Origin: Bufo bufo
Lineage: Eukaryota > Chordata > Amphibia > Anura > Bufonidae
DNA length: 64,000 bases
NCBI RefSeq assembly: GCF_905171765.1
Contig: NC_053392.1
Coordinates: 107,158,321 to 107,222,320 of the forward strand
Direction of reading: 5' to 3'
Notes under the pieces: model-generated
The model's database searches: none
What the model was told of the DNA's origin: nothing
What the model saw: only the letters and a program-made list of their open reading frames with translations
Made by a program: the position numbers and the translations under genes
Shown here: one piece after another, positions 33,382 through 43,205 of the stretch
Layout of the letters: each line of letters starts with the position of its first letter
Position numbering within the stretch: position 1 is the stretch's first letter

Positions 33382-33810
33382 TCACCCCTGAAGGGGGTGG
33401 ACACATGCCAGACAATGCACCCGGGACAGGGCATCCACGTTTCCCTGCAACCGGCCTGTTCTGTGTTCTACCGAGAAACTAAAGTTCTGCAGAAACAAAA
33501 ACCATCTGGTGACCTGGGCATTCCTGTCTTTGGCCTGGCTTATCCACTTGAGAGGGGACTGGTCTGTCACCAAGCAGAACTTTCTCCCCAACAAATAGTA
33601 GCGGAGAGACTCGAGTGCCCACTTAAAAGCCAGGCACTCTCTCTTCACTATACTGTACCTGGTTTCGGCTGGTGTGAGCTTGCGGCTTAGGAAGACAATG
33701 GGATGCTCCTCAATGTTGACTTCCTGAGACGGTACACACCGAGGCTTACTTTGGAGGCATCCGTTTGTACCACGAACTCCATCTTGAAGTCGGGCGTTAC
33801 CAAAACCGTT
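33382..33810 (-). pseudogene. Retrotransposon RNase H domain
   Basis: Removes RNA from the RNA:DNA hybrid. Near 33760 the minus strand still shows the TDAS motif (first Asp) out of frame. 33382-33648 then reads KRECLAFKWALESLRYYLLG (Glu), FCLVTDQSPLKW (Asp) and GNVDALSR (Asp), the gypsy RNase H pattern, with a HRTG before the last Asp. The frame is broken between the two parts. Confidence 0.85.
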
Positions 33811-33813
33811 GAC

Positions 33814-34620
33814 CTACACAGGGGCCGACTTTAAAGCAGCAAAAGCCTCTTCCGCCCGATCATCCCAGCGAACCATCACTGATTTTCGTCCCTTCAAGAG
33901 CCCTGTCAAGGGCGCGGCTAGAGTAGCAAAGTGGGAAACAAACCTCATGTTATAGCCCACCATTCCCAGGAATGACTTCATTTGCATAGTGGTGACAGGT
34001 CGGGGCCAATTCCGTATCGCCTCTATTTTTTTCACTTGGGGTTTGATGACTCCGTGCCCAATGACATACTCCAGGTACTTAGTCTCTTCTAACCCTATCG
34101 CACATTTTTTATTTGTGTTAGCGGTTAGGCCAGCTTTCCGAAGGGAGTCCACTACAGCCTGCACTTTGGGTAGGTGACTTTCCCAGTCGGTACTGTGGAT
34201 GACAATATCGTCCAGGTAAGCCGAAGCGTACCGACGATGTGGACGAAGCACAATGTTCATTAGTCGCTGAAAAGTGGCGGGGGCGCCATGCAGACCAAAG
34301 AGTAAGACCTTATATTGATACAGCCCCTCAGGCATGATGAAGGCAGTTTTCTCTTTGGCAGCCTCCATTAAGGGCACCTGCCAGTACCCTTTCGTGAGGT
34401 GCAAAACAGAAAAATACCGGACTTGTCCTAACCTCTCGATGAGCTCATCCACCCAGGGCATGGGATACGCATCGAATTTGGAAACCTCGTTAAGTTTTCG
34501 AAAGTCGTTACAAAACCACAATGTCCCGTTCAGCTTGGGTATCAATACTATAGGACTGACACACTCACTTTTTGACTCCCCAATGACATCTAGCTGCAAC
34601 ATTAGCTGCGCCTCCTCCGA
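33814..34620 (-). pseudogene. Retrotransposon reverse transcriptase, mostly open, motif A Asp lost
   Basis: An uninterrupted 262-codon frame (33814-34602) holds gypsy RT motifs in order: VLIPKLNGTLWFCNDFRKLN, YFSVLHLTKGYWQV, TAFIMPEGLYQYKVLLFGLH, GAPATFQRLMN, YASAYLDDIVIHS, then FLGMVGYNMRF. The YLDD catalytic pair is kept, but residue 68 in VLHLTKGYW is His where RTs have the first catalytic Asp (codon 34399-34401, CAC for GAC). Polymerase activity would be lost. The N-terminal edge of the domain just above 34602 is frameshifted (cross-over near 34660). Confidence 0.93.
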
Positions 34621-34728
34621 TATGGCTTGTCGCCATGCCTCGGGTACCTGGTATGGTTTTAATCAGACTTTTGCCTGAGGCTCAGTGACAATGTCATGCT
34701 GGATTATGGAAGTGCGTCCAGGGAGGTC

Positions 34729-34929
34729 CTAGAACACATCCATGTTTCGACTAATGAACTCCCTGGCCTCCTGAGTCTGTTTAGAGGAGAGGCTGTCAGC
34801 AATTTTTACTGTGGCAGCTGCCTCTTTTGCATCAGACAGAGTGGCTGGTACCTCTTCTCCTAGAAAACCCGGAGGCGGGTTGTCTTCTGTACAAGTTTCC
34901 CTATCTTTCGACGGATTGAGTAAATTCAC
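34729..34929 (-). pseudogene. Linker between integrase and RT
   Basis: The frame begins NLLNPSKDRET, the end of the integrase C-terminal module, and runs to QEAREFISRNMDVF, a motif found just before gypsy RT domains. It shows that integrase flows directly into RT in one polyprotein, which is the basis for the unusual domain order. Confidence 0.8.
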
Positions 34930-36035
34930 ATGGTAAACCTGCTCCTGATTTCGCCGCCCTGGCTGGTGTACCTTCTAGTTTACATCTCCAATTTTCTCGA
35001 GTACCTTGTAGGGCCCCTGTCACCTAGCCAGGAACTTACTGTCCACAGTCGGCACCAGAACCAAAATCCGATCAAGCCTTCTGATTATAGACCCGACTCT
35101 GGGCTCGCTAAGCTGCCTCCATATGCTCCCTAACAAGAGGCAACACTGTCTCTATCCGAACTTACATCTGGATAACGTACTCAATGACACTTTTATGTGA
35201 AGTGGGTTGTTGTTCCCATGCCTGTTTGGCCACGTTCAAAAGACCGCGAGGGTGTCTGCCATATAGCAGTTCGAAGGGCAAGAACCCAGTAGAGGCCTGG
35301 GGTACCTCTCGCACTGTGAACATAAGATAGGGCAGAAGGAGGTCCCAGTCCTTCCCATCTTTAGACACTACCTTTTTCAACACATTTTTTAATGCCTGGT
35401 TAAACGTTCTACCAGACTGTTTGTGGATGGTAAACGGACGTCTGTAGTTGTTTTATGTGCAGCAACTTGCAGAGTTCCCTCATCACCTTTGACATAAAAG
35501 GAGTCCCTTGGTCGGTCAGAACCTCATTAGGTAGTCTTACTCGGGATAACATCTCCATTAACTCCTTAGCTATGAGTTTGGCCGAGGTATGTCGCAGTGG
35601 TACCGCCTCCGGGTACCGAGTGGCTTAGTCTAGAATGACTAAGATGTGTTGATGTCCTCTGGCGGACTTCAGTACTGGGCCTATGAGGTCCATAGATATT
35701 CTGTCAAACTGTACTTCGATAATCGGGAAAGGTACTAGGGGACTACGAAAATGTGGCTGGGAGCTAGTTATCTGGCACGTTGGGCAAGACTTACAAAACT
35801 CTTCCACTTCTTTGAATATGCTGGTTCAGTAAAACTACTGTAGAATACGATCCTGAGTTTTTTGCAGCCCCAGGTGACCCCCAAGAACACGTTGGTGGGC
35901 TAGATCTAACACAAGCTTGCGATAAGCCTTGGGGACCACCAACTGTTCAATAGGCTCACCCCGTAGTTGGTTTACCCAATACAACATATCCTGATGAACC
36001 ACAAAATGGGGAAACACTGACTCTGCCCCAGGTTG
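34930..36035 (-). pseudogene. Retrotransposon integrase, frameshifted
   Basis: Inserts the cDNA. From the N-terminus: an HHCC zinc module in 35835-36017 (LAHQRVLGGHLGLQKTQDRI) and CKSCPTC in 35625-35807; a catalytic core beginning DRISMDLIGPV (first Asp), LTDQGTPF near 35500 (second Asp), and a V-E-R stretch near 35410 (Glu) with a one-base loss right after it; 35162-35383 with WDLLLPYLMFTVREVPQAST and FELLYGRHPRG; and a GPY-type end near 35010 (GPYKVLEKIGDVN). At least three frame breaks and several stops. All zinc and DDE positions remain recognisable. Confidence 0.9.
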
Positions 36036-36641
36036 TTATGGTTCACCATCTATTAACACATTTTCCCAGGCGCGGGATAGGGTTGGGTCCCGACGTTGGG
36101 CGGTATCAAAATTATCCCCGGAGACATTGAGGTCTGCCAATTCAGGCAAGTCCTCCATGTCTCCCACCATCACACTTAGCAGGGTTGTCTCCCCCTCTTC
36201 CACCGAAGTGGCAGTCACCCCTACCGCTGGCCCTTCGGTCTCAGGTTCCCAGGGTTCTGGTCTCCGCCCTGAGCCGGGCCACTCTGCTAGGGTTACCCCT
36301 GTCTCATGGGTATCAGTCACTCTCATAGCAGGCCACAATGCCGGGAAGCCCGGAAGTCTCTCCCTATTATAAGTTCGTAGTGTAGATTTGAGGCAACTGC
36401 CACTTCGTGAGTCTATCTGCCAGTCCCTGTAGTTAGAGACACCAGGGCGGTGGGATAGTCTTTTAAGTCTCCATATATGCACATGACCCCAACTTTCCGG
36501 CCAGTATACTCCGCTGACCATACCAGGGGAGCTCTTACTAGATACACTAGACTCCCTGAGTTCAGCAGAGCCTCCGCTGGAGTTTCTCCTACCTCCACCT
36601 GGCACAGGTGGTTTAGAGATTTTGGGGTACCTGCTGCACAC
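36036..36641 (-). pseudogene. Protease-integrase linker
   Basis: After the protease, the frame from about 36440 down reads FPALWPAMRVTDTHETGV, an acidic stretch with EPWEPETEGP, then DTAQRRDPTLSRAWENVL, leading into the integrase zinc module. The upstream third of this frame overlaps the protease in another frame and is not real. I recognise no enzyme in it. Confidence 0.55.
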
Positions 36642-36907
36642 AGCTTCCTGGCATATAGCGACTGACGGTAGCCATAGTTAGCATCCATAGGTTCCACCTG
36701 ATGGGGACAGTCAGCTCTTACATGGCCCAGCCCCTCACAATGCCAGCAGACTATCGGAGCCAGGTCCATAGAGGGTACTCCCCGGGTGGATTTGGTAGGT
36801 ACAAGTTGCCAGGTCTGGGATGGAGATTTACAGGGGTTGACTGCCCCCCTCCAAAAAGAACCCCCTGTAACAGACTTAGTAGCCTCGTAGCGCTCTACCA
36901 GGTCCAC
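36413..36907 (-). pseudogene. Gag nucleocapsid zinc knuckle and protease, catalytic Asp replaced
   Basis: Residues 54-67 are CWHCEGLGHVRADC, a canonical CX2CX4HX4C knuckle that binds RNA. About 45 residues on, VEVGETPAEALLNSGSLVYL is a retroviral-type aspartic protease start in which residue 116 is Asn instead of the catalytic Asp (codon 36560-36562, AAC for GAC). The protein would not process itself. The upstream part (DLVERYEATKSVTGG) is the C-terminal region of the capsid part. Confidence 0.88.
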
Positions 36908-36929
36908 AATTTCTAGGGCGTTGCCAGGA

Positions 36930-37512
36930 GACAGTTGGCCGATCCAGTGCTAGAGAGGGGGTGGCAGAGCCCTCCAGAACATACCAGCCAATAGTCTATC
37001 CAGCATAGCCGTGGGACTCAGCTCATCAGGCTGTAGCCACTTTTGCAAGAGGTGGAGTAAGTCATAATACTGGATCCTCGCAGGCTCAGCCGGCTTAAAC
37101 TCCCACTGATGTACCCGCTGGTCCCGGACCAACACATTCACCCCCAGTCTTGCAAAAATCTGCCCTTTACTTTTTGGTAGTTGGCCGCTTGATCATCCGG
37201 CAAGGCGAAATACACCTGCTGGGAATCGGATGCCAGGAATGGAGCAACAACCTCAGCCAACTGGTCACGGGGTAGCTTTTCCCTGATCGTGGATGCTCGG
37301 GTTGCTCCTGCTGTCTGCAAAGCCATCACGTGTTTTAGCAGCAACTGGTTAGTCTCCTGCTGCTGCTTATTAGCATTGCATTGCTGCAGGTTTGCCTCTC
37401 GCTGCTGAAGATTAGCCTCCATTTTGTCGTGGGGCGCTGGTTGTAATACAGCTGGTTTAATATACGACATACAACCGTGCCTGAAAAATGCAGAAACCAA
37501 AAATATCGGCAT
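36930..37512 (-). pseudogene. Gag N-terminal and capsid-like part
   Basis: 37138-37512 has MEANLQQREANLQQ, a Gln-rich coiled-coil-like repeat, then PRDQLAEVVAPFLASDSQQV and YQKVKGRFLQDW, typical of Gmr1/gypsy Gag. It continues in another frame in 36950-37141 (WEFKPAEPARIQYYDLLHLL, then a leucine-rich segment). One frame break lies near 37140. The likely start is an ATG near 37471 or 37422. Confidence 0.7.
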
Positions 37513-37555
37513 TCACGCCAGCTTTACTGCTCTAGCCCGCATCCTCCACCAATTT

Positions 37556-37989
37556 TGGGGTTTCGCTCTGGTAGATTGGGTAAGTGGGCGCAGTACAGAG
37601 GCAAAATACAAGTTCTTAACTAAAAACGTCAGTGTTAATTCACACTTGAGGCAATTGCACAAAACAGCACACAATGGAAAGTTCATATAACACAAGTCAC
37701 CTTGCTGGCAGTTCTGCCTCCAGTAGTCCACCGCAGGCTTTAGGGAGCCTGTTTCCCCAGTGTGCGGCTATCAGCCCTCCAGCACGGCATAAAGCCTCAG
37801 ATCCCCAAAACAGAGACATTTCTGCTGAGCCCAGCTGCCTATTTAAGGACAGCCAGGTACTGCCAAAACCCGGACCGGTACTTAAACTCCGGTCCGGTAT
37901 TTGACCTCACCTGGCTGGAAACCAGCCCAGCCGCACATGCTGGGAGGAAAATACCTGACTTGCCAGACACAACCCCTCACTGTGTCACA
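37556..37989 (-). repeat. 5' LTR of the Gmr1-like element
   Basis: Minus strand starts TGTGACACAGTGAGG (37989) and ends GCGAAACCCCA (37556), i.e. TG...CA, 434 bp. Immediately inside, TTGGTGGAGGATGCGGGC is the candidate primer-binding site; I did not assign the tRNA. A related LTR lies at 54863-55405. Confidence 0.85.
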
Positions 37990-38036
37990 GGCCCTAATTT
38001 TTTTTTAACTTTTATAGAACACAACAGGCTTATCAC
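37990..38036. repeat. Slice of a tandem array between two LTR insertions
   Basis: GGCCCTAATTTTTTTTTAAC and AACACAACAGGCTTATCAC match the unit at 39050-39088. It therefore belongs to the array 38946-39440 and was cut off by the LTR insertion at 38037. Confidence 0.7.
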
Positions 38037-38940
38037 TGTCACGACGGGGAGTGGGGGAAACCCCCCACCGTGCGGTGTCAGAGGGTAAAGGGGATCAGCC
38101 TGGCCAAAAGGAGTAATAAGGGAGCAGGTCACCTCCTACCGCGTCCCTAATCCTCTCCCTGACTCCTCACTGTATGAGTGGACCCAGATGGTAGGACGAC
38201 TCACACTCAGAATTCCTAGAAACCCTAAGTCGCCCTGGAAATCCCTCACTTAGGAGCAGGGGAGAGACGACCTGTTCATCCCAGTCATGGAGGAACAGGA
38301 GTCTCTATCTGAGGCCAGACTGCTAGGAGAGGGGAACACATACAGCTATAAGGAGATGGCAGGTAAGTGAAACCAGTAACACACTTACCTGCCACAGACA
38401 CAGTGACTGGAACCCGTGCACAAGTGCTGGTGTCCACACCAACATTAAAAGGACACAGCACACACCACAAACCACACAGGAACCCAGGACACCCATAGCT
38501 GCAATAAACGTGAGACACCATAAGAACATCTAACATCTATGACCACAAGGGTGGCCCTCACTGGACAGATGGAATATGAAGACCAGGAGGACAGCTCCAG
38601 CATACACCATGGCTGGAGTACCCCTCAGCTTCAGGCATCCAGCAGAGGCTAAATAGCCCAAGCAGCCACACCCACACACACATAAACCCAGTGTTCACAA
38701 AACACTAGGAAGGGAGTTAACCCTTCCAACACCAGAGGAAGGAAGCCACTTAAAGGGGAAGTGCACACACAAGCAAACAAAACCACACGTTGCCGCAGGC
38801 AACAACATGCGTGGCAACCATGTCACGGCAATCACCCAGAAGGCCGAGAAACTGCCACCGCATGCTCTCACAGCAACACATTGCCGTGGGCAACCGCAAG
38901 TGTAGCAACAGTGTCACAGCGCACACCACAGGCCGTGACA
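38037..38940 (-). mobile_element. Solo LTR, copy 1 (TGTCACG...CGTGACA family)
   Basis: 904 bp starting TGTCACGACGG and ending GGCCGTGACA, flanked by an identical 5-bp duplication ATCAC (38032-38036 and 38941-38945). TG...CA ends with a 5-bp duplication are the LTR signature. It matches copy 2 (43888-44871) over GGGAGCAGGTCACCTCCTA, GGAGCAGGAGTCTC and GAAGGGAGTTAACCCTTCC. Minus orientation is inferred from copy 2. Confidence 0.85.
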
Positions 38941-38945
38941 ATCAC

Positions 38946-40394
38946 CAGATAAGTGCAACGCTGAAAGGCGAATATATTTTTATTTCGCCAATAATACACG
39001 GCAAACTGGGCTTTAGAAAATTTCACTGCACCGCAGAACAGCAATTAGGCCCAATTTTTTTTCTACTTTTACACAACACAAAAGGCTTTGCAACGCTGAA
39101 CGGCGAATATATTTTTATTTCACCACTAATACATGGCAAACTGGGCTTTAGAATACATCACTGCACCGCTGAGCGGCAAATATATTTTTCCTTTTTCCAC
39201 TAATACACACAAAAAAGAGCTTTAAAACAGATAACTGCACTGCTCAGCGGCAAATATATTTTTTCATTTTTCCACTAATACACGCAAAAAAGGGGCTTTA
39301 AAACAGATAACTGCACCGCTGAGCGGCAAATATATTTTACTTTTGCCACTAATACACGACAAAAAGGGCTGTAATTTTGGCACTTCACCACACAACGGCT
39401 AATAAGCCCACTAATAAAAGCCAAAAAATTCTTTAGAACATATGCACTGCACTAGGGGAAATAAAACATATAAACCCTGTTATTGCCTGTATCAATCAGC
39501 ACTTGCACCCTAAGGCTACATACACACGACAGTTGTTTTCTGCGTCCGCAAATTGTGCATCCACCCAAAAAAATGGATGCGGCATCCGTTTTTTTTTTAA
39601 GGATCCGTTTTTTTCCACAGATCCCTTGTAATAAATGCCTATCCTTGTCCGCAAATGTGAAAAAAGTAGGACATGCACTATTTTTTTTTGCTGAAGGGAA
39701 ACACGGACAACAGATGCGGAATACAAGCGGATGACCTATCAGCATTTTTTTGCTGACCCATTGAAATTAATGGGTCCCCATCCTATCCGCAAAAAAACGG
39801 AACGGAGGCCGAGAAAAACAACTGCCGTGTGCATGAGGCCTAATAAGAACGGTTTGATGGAATTACAGAGCTGTATAACGGCAATTTGGATCCCCAGTCA
39901 GTGCTGCAAGGGGTAATAGGAATATTCCTATTACCCAGGCGGTCACCTCCCCGACTGAACCCTGTTCAACAGAAATGCTGTGGAATGATTCCTCCCTATC
40001 CTTTCCCTACACCTTGAATAATCTTTCCCTGCACTTGTAAATCGTTGTTTTTTTAGCACAATGAAGTCTTTCCTAGCACTGTCCCTAGCGCCTGCAGACG
40101 TCTCTCCCTGCACTAAGTACACTGGTAAATGACAGAATCTAAGATGGCTGCCGCTATTTATAGAGCTGTGACATCACAGGGCTGGCTGGCTGCTGATTAG
40201 CTGCATGCATGGCATTATGGGTGATCCCGCCTTCCCAGAGTTCCTTTCTCCATGTCCAGCAGCTATTTTAGGAAAAAATTATTTCGTTACCATGAAGCCA
40301 TGAAGCTCGAGGAAATTCACATTCAGTGCAAATCAAATTTTTCCTGAAATTCTGAACGAATTCCACTTCATCAGCTTCGATTCGCTCATCTCTA
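38946..40394. mobile_element. End region of a hAT-like element with tandem units
   Basis: From 38955 to 39440 there are about five units of roughly 75-130 bp built on GCTGA(A/G)CGGC(A/G)AATATATTTTT and ACTAATACAC. After the MITE at 39514-39840 comes a leader-like stretch (CCTTTCCCTACACCTTG, CTAAGATGGCTGCCGC), ending CGATTCGCTCATCTCTAG. No coding region is left. The ends recall hAT-type elements; the target duplication was not found. Confidence 0.5.
39514..39840. mobile_element. Harbinger MITE, same ends as the autonomous element
   Basis: Left GGCTACATACACACGACAG, right (reversed) GGCCTCATGCACACGGCAG, flanked by TAA (39511-39513 and 39841-39843). The interior has GCGGATCC-type motifs. The ends match those of 14804-21413, so that transposase family is the likely driver. 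Confidence 0.85.
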
Positions 40395-40878
40395 GTCACA
40401 ACGCACGGGATTTCGGCCGAGATCTTGAATCAAGATGGCGGCTGGCGGCCCGTCGCGAGCAAATAGAGGAGGTAAGTATGAATTTATTTATTTTTTTACA
40501 CTATTTCAGGTTAAATCGATTCGCTAACACAAAGCACAAGGAAATTCGGCTTCAAGGCGAATCGAATTTATCCTGAAATTCGGATCGAATTTGTGGGATT
40601 CAATTCGCTCATCTCTAGTCTTGTCGGTTGTCTTCAATTTTTAACCAAGAAATGAATGTAGGGCTCAGGGGTGAACTGGGAACTTGAAGTGTAAATGATA
40701 TAGATTTTTTTTCTGGTAATGTGTAGATGAAGTGACAAGGAAAGTTTTTCTAAGGTTACAACCACATGGCGCGGTTGTGATACGGTTGGATCGTGGCCAG
40801 CTGTGGTGAAGAACCGCACAGCCAATTTGGCTGCAGTTGCCTGATATTTAACTAATGAAGACCGCACTGTATAGGCAG
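40395..40878. repeat. Second GATGAGCGAA-end repeat fragment, then unassigned
   Basis: 40395-40615 has AAGATGGCGGCTGGCGGCC, a possible donor GAGGAG|GTAAGTATG near 40470, and ends CAATTCGCTCATCTCTAG, like the adjacent end at 40394. 40616-40878 shows nothing recognisable. Confidence 0.4.
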
Positions 40879-41600
40879 CAGGGGCAGACATACCGCCTGT
40901 GCAGCTAGTTCAGCTGCACAGGGGCCCAGCGTGCGAGGGGGCCCATACAGCTTGGACTGGTCCACTGGTGAGTGGGGCCCCTTCCTGAAGTTTAGACTGA
41001 AAGATAATGTGCTGCTCAGGGACTGACAGGTTTTAGTGTAAACAGCACTCCTGGTCAGTAAGGCTGTGTCCACAGGGTCTGATTTTTACAAAATCGCGGC
41101 AAAAAAACAACGCATTTTTACGCGATTTTCTTGAAAATAGGACCTTGTGGACCCAACCTTGCTGACCAGGAGAGCTGATTGGTCTGAAAACTGTCACTCA
41201 AAAGCACTGACAGGCTCTCCTCCAATGGGCCAGCACTGCTAATCAGTGAGGAAGGAAGGACGGACCCACTGCTGCTGTGTGAAGACCGAGCCATGCTACT
41301 GAGAGGGGGAGGAGCCCTGCTACTGAGAGGGGGAGGAGCCTGGCTGAGGACACGACAAACAGCAATACAGCGAGGAGGTGAGGAAGGGATCTGTATGTAA
41401 TGTAGTGTAAAATAGTTCCTGCATGTATGACAGTGTGTGTATGTGACAGTGTCTGCATGTGTACAAGTGTGTATGTGACAATGCCTGCATGTGTACAAGT
41501 GTGTATGTGAGTGCCTGCATGTGTGAGGATGTATGACCGTGTGTATGTGACAGTGCCTGCATGTGTACAAGTGTGTATGTGAGTGCCTGCATGAGGATCA
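40879..41600. mobile_element. Left part of a hAT-type element with minisatellite
   Basis: Starts CAGGGGCAGACATACCGCC with GGGGCCCAGCG and GGGGGCCC close by, like the ends of the hAT elements at 5714 and 26204. It includes two copies of GAGAGGGGGAGGAGCC (41298 and 41325) and, from 41405, about five units of TGTGTATGTGACAGTGCCTGCATG. No right end was found; it stops at the module at 41597. Confidence 0.5.
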
Positions 41601-42053
41601 TTCTAAATAAAAGTGGTATAATACCTACTATAAATGAGTCAATGGAAGCTCTTAGCGCACATATTTGATCAAACGTGTGTCGGGCCCATCTACCAGGCGT
41701 CAAGGTGGCTTCCGCGGATGGGTCCCTAACACTAGTATACTGCCTCTTTTTGGACTTACCTAAGCCTACAATATTCAGGGCAGTGTAGGAACCAGCTACA
41801 TAAGTACTCTGCTCAGAAGTCCCAGGTAGATGGGCATGTTCAGTCTAAAAGAGGCGCTACCCTCAATTAATACTACAAGAAAATTTAGACTAGAACCTTC
41901 AAAATCACAGGTGCATATCCATGAAGCAAACATGATTATAAAAAAAAAATGTCTGCACACCATTATACATATAAACAATAGAGCTAAGAAATGGGGATCA
42001 TTCTAAATAAAAGTGGCATAATACCTACTATAAATGAGTCAATGGAAGCTCTG
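41597..42053. mobile_element. Intron-like module in tandem (399-bp period)
   Basis: GGATCATTCTAAATAAAAG to GAGTCAATGGAAGCTCT occurs at 41597-41650 and again at 41995-42052. The sequence between carries GCCCATCTACCAGGCGTC, GGGTCCCTAACACTA and the exact uninterrupted target (CATTATACATATAAACAATAG) of the Tc1 at 29501-31050. The second copy ends where a different Tc1 starts (42056). Confidence 0.7.
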
Positions 42054-42055
42054 TA

Positions 42056-42845
42056 CAGGTGCACTTCAATCAATTAGAATGTCATTGAAAAGTTAATTTA
42101 TTTCAGTAATTCAATTAAAAAAGTAAATATATTATACAGATTTTTACACATAGATTGATCTAATTTAAGCGTTTATTTTTATAATGTTGATGACTATGGC
42201 TTACAACTAATGAAAAAACTTTAAAAAGTTAGTATCTGAGAATTGGAATATTATATAAGACTAATTAAAAAATATATTTTTAATACAGTGGCCTAGTGAA
42301 AAGCATATACATATATGCATTTAATACTTGGTCAGGGCTCCTTTTTCATGAATTACTGCATCAATGTACAGCAATGTGTCATGGAGGCGATCAGCCTGTC
42401 ACACTGCTGAGGTGCTACGGAAGTCCAAGTTGGCCTTTAGCTTGTCTGCATTGTTGGGTCTGGTGTCTCTCATTTTCCTCTTGACAATACCCCACAGATT
42501 CTCTATAAGCAAATTTGCTGGCCAATTAAACCAGGTGCCAAGTTGTGATAGAAAATGAAATAATCTCCATAAAGCTTGTCAGCAGAGAGAAGCATGAAGT
42601 ACTCTAAAATTTCCTGGTAGACGGCTGGCACTTTGGACAGTGGGACAATACCAACAGATGACATGGCTCCTCAAACCATCCATGACTGTGGAAACTTCAC
42701 ACTAGACCTCAAGCAACTTGGATTGCATGCCTCTTCACTCTTCCTCCAGACTGGGACCTTGAGTTTCAAATGAAATGCAAAATTTACTTTCACCTGTGTG
42801 AGATGGGGAAACAGCCCTCCTTGTCTGAACACTGTTTGTGTAGAT
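42056..42845 (-). mobile_element. Second Tc1-family element, truncated and decayed
   Basis: The left end CAGGTGCACTTCAATCAATT follows a TA (42054-42055). On minus, short frames read IENLWGIVKRKMRDT, matching the region around the catalytic Glu of Tc1 transposases, plus DAVIHEKGAL. No right terminal repeat is seen; the copy stops near 42845. Its end sequences differ from those of 29501-31050, so it is another family. Confidence 0.75.
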
Positions 42846-43205
42846 TAAATTAAATGATCTGGACTGACATTCTGCTGTTTGGCCACAAGATGCCGCTGTT
42901 TTCTAAACACAGCTACAGACTGCATATATGTCCATATTCATGAGAGGTGGGGTTACACAGAGCCTGGAGAGGAAGAGAAAGAGAGCATCCATCTTAGAGG
43001 GAGCAGAGACTGAGGAACTGTGTGAGCAGAGGATCCGACGACATCCAGGTGTGGGAGCATACCTCAGTGACCAGAGATGCAGCTAAGTGAAGCTGATCGT
43101 GTCCAAAACCCTGATCCTGACCAGAGGAACAAGGATTGCTTCCAGGAACGCTGATGAGAGCTGATGAGCAAAGCAACATACATTGCGGTCAATGTACTTG
43201 AGGCT
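42846..43205. repeat. Leader-like segment of unknown origin
   Basis: Contains GCCACAAGATGCCGCTG (a weak CTCF-like box), purine-rich GAGGAAGAGAAAGAGAG, and two copies of ACTTGAGGCTATAATG at 43198 and 43212. It resembles 13735 and 23340 in character. No gene. Confidence 0.3.

Larger units (their letters stand above)
33092..37989 (-). mobile_element. Ty3/gypsy-class LTR retrotransposon with integrase before RT (Gmr1-like)
   Basis: Minus-strand layout: 5' LTR (37556-37989), gag (37138-37512 and 36600-36907), protease (near 36560), integrase (34930-36035), RT (33814-34620), RNase H (33382-33810), a polypurine AAAGGGGG before the 3' LTR, and a truncated 3' LTR (33092-33365). Known Ty3/gypsy elements usually run PR-RT-RH-INT; the PR-INT-RT-RH order is described for the Gmr1 group of deuterostome gypsy elements. 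The RT is clearly gypsy-like, and the integrase ends in a GPY-type module directly before RT. All genes are frameshifted or lack catalytic residues. Neither side shows a paired target duplication because the 3' LTR end is missing. Confidence 0.9.

Noticed and set aside
33030..33690. Plus-strand frames of 137-150 codons
   Set aside because: They are antisense to the LTR and RNase H of the minus-strand retrotransposon.
41118..41703. His/Thr-rich minus frames (127-150 codons)
   Set aside because: By-products of the TGTGTATG minisatellite within the hAT-type fragment.
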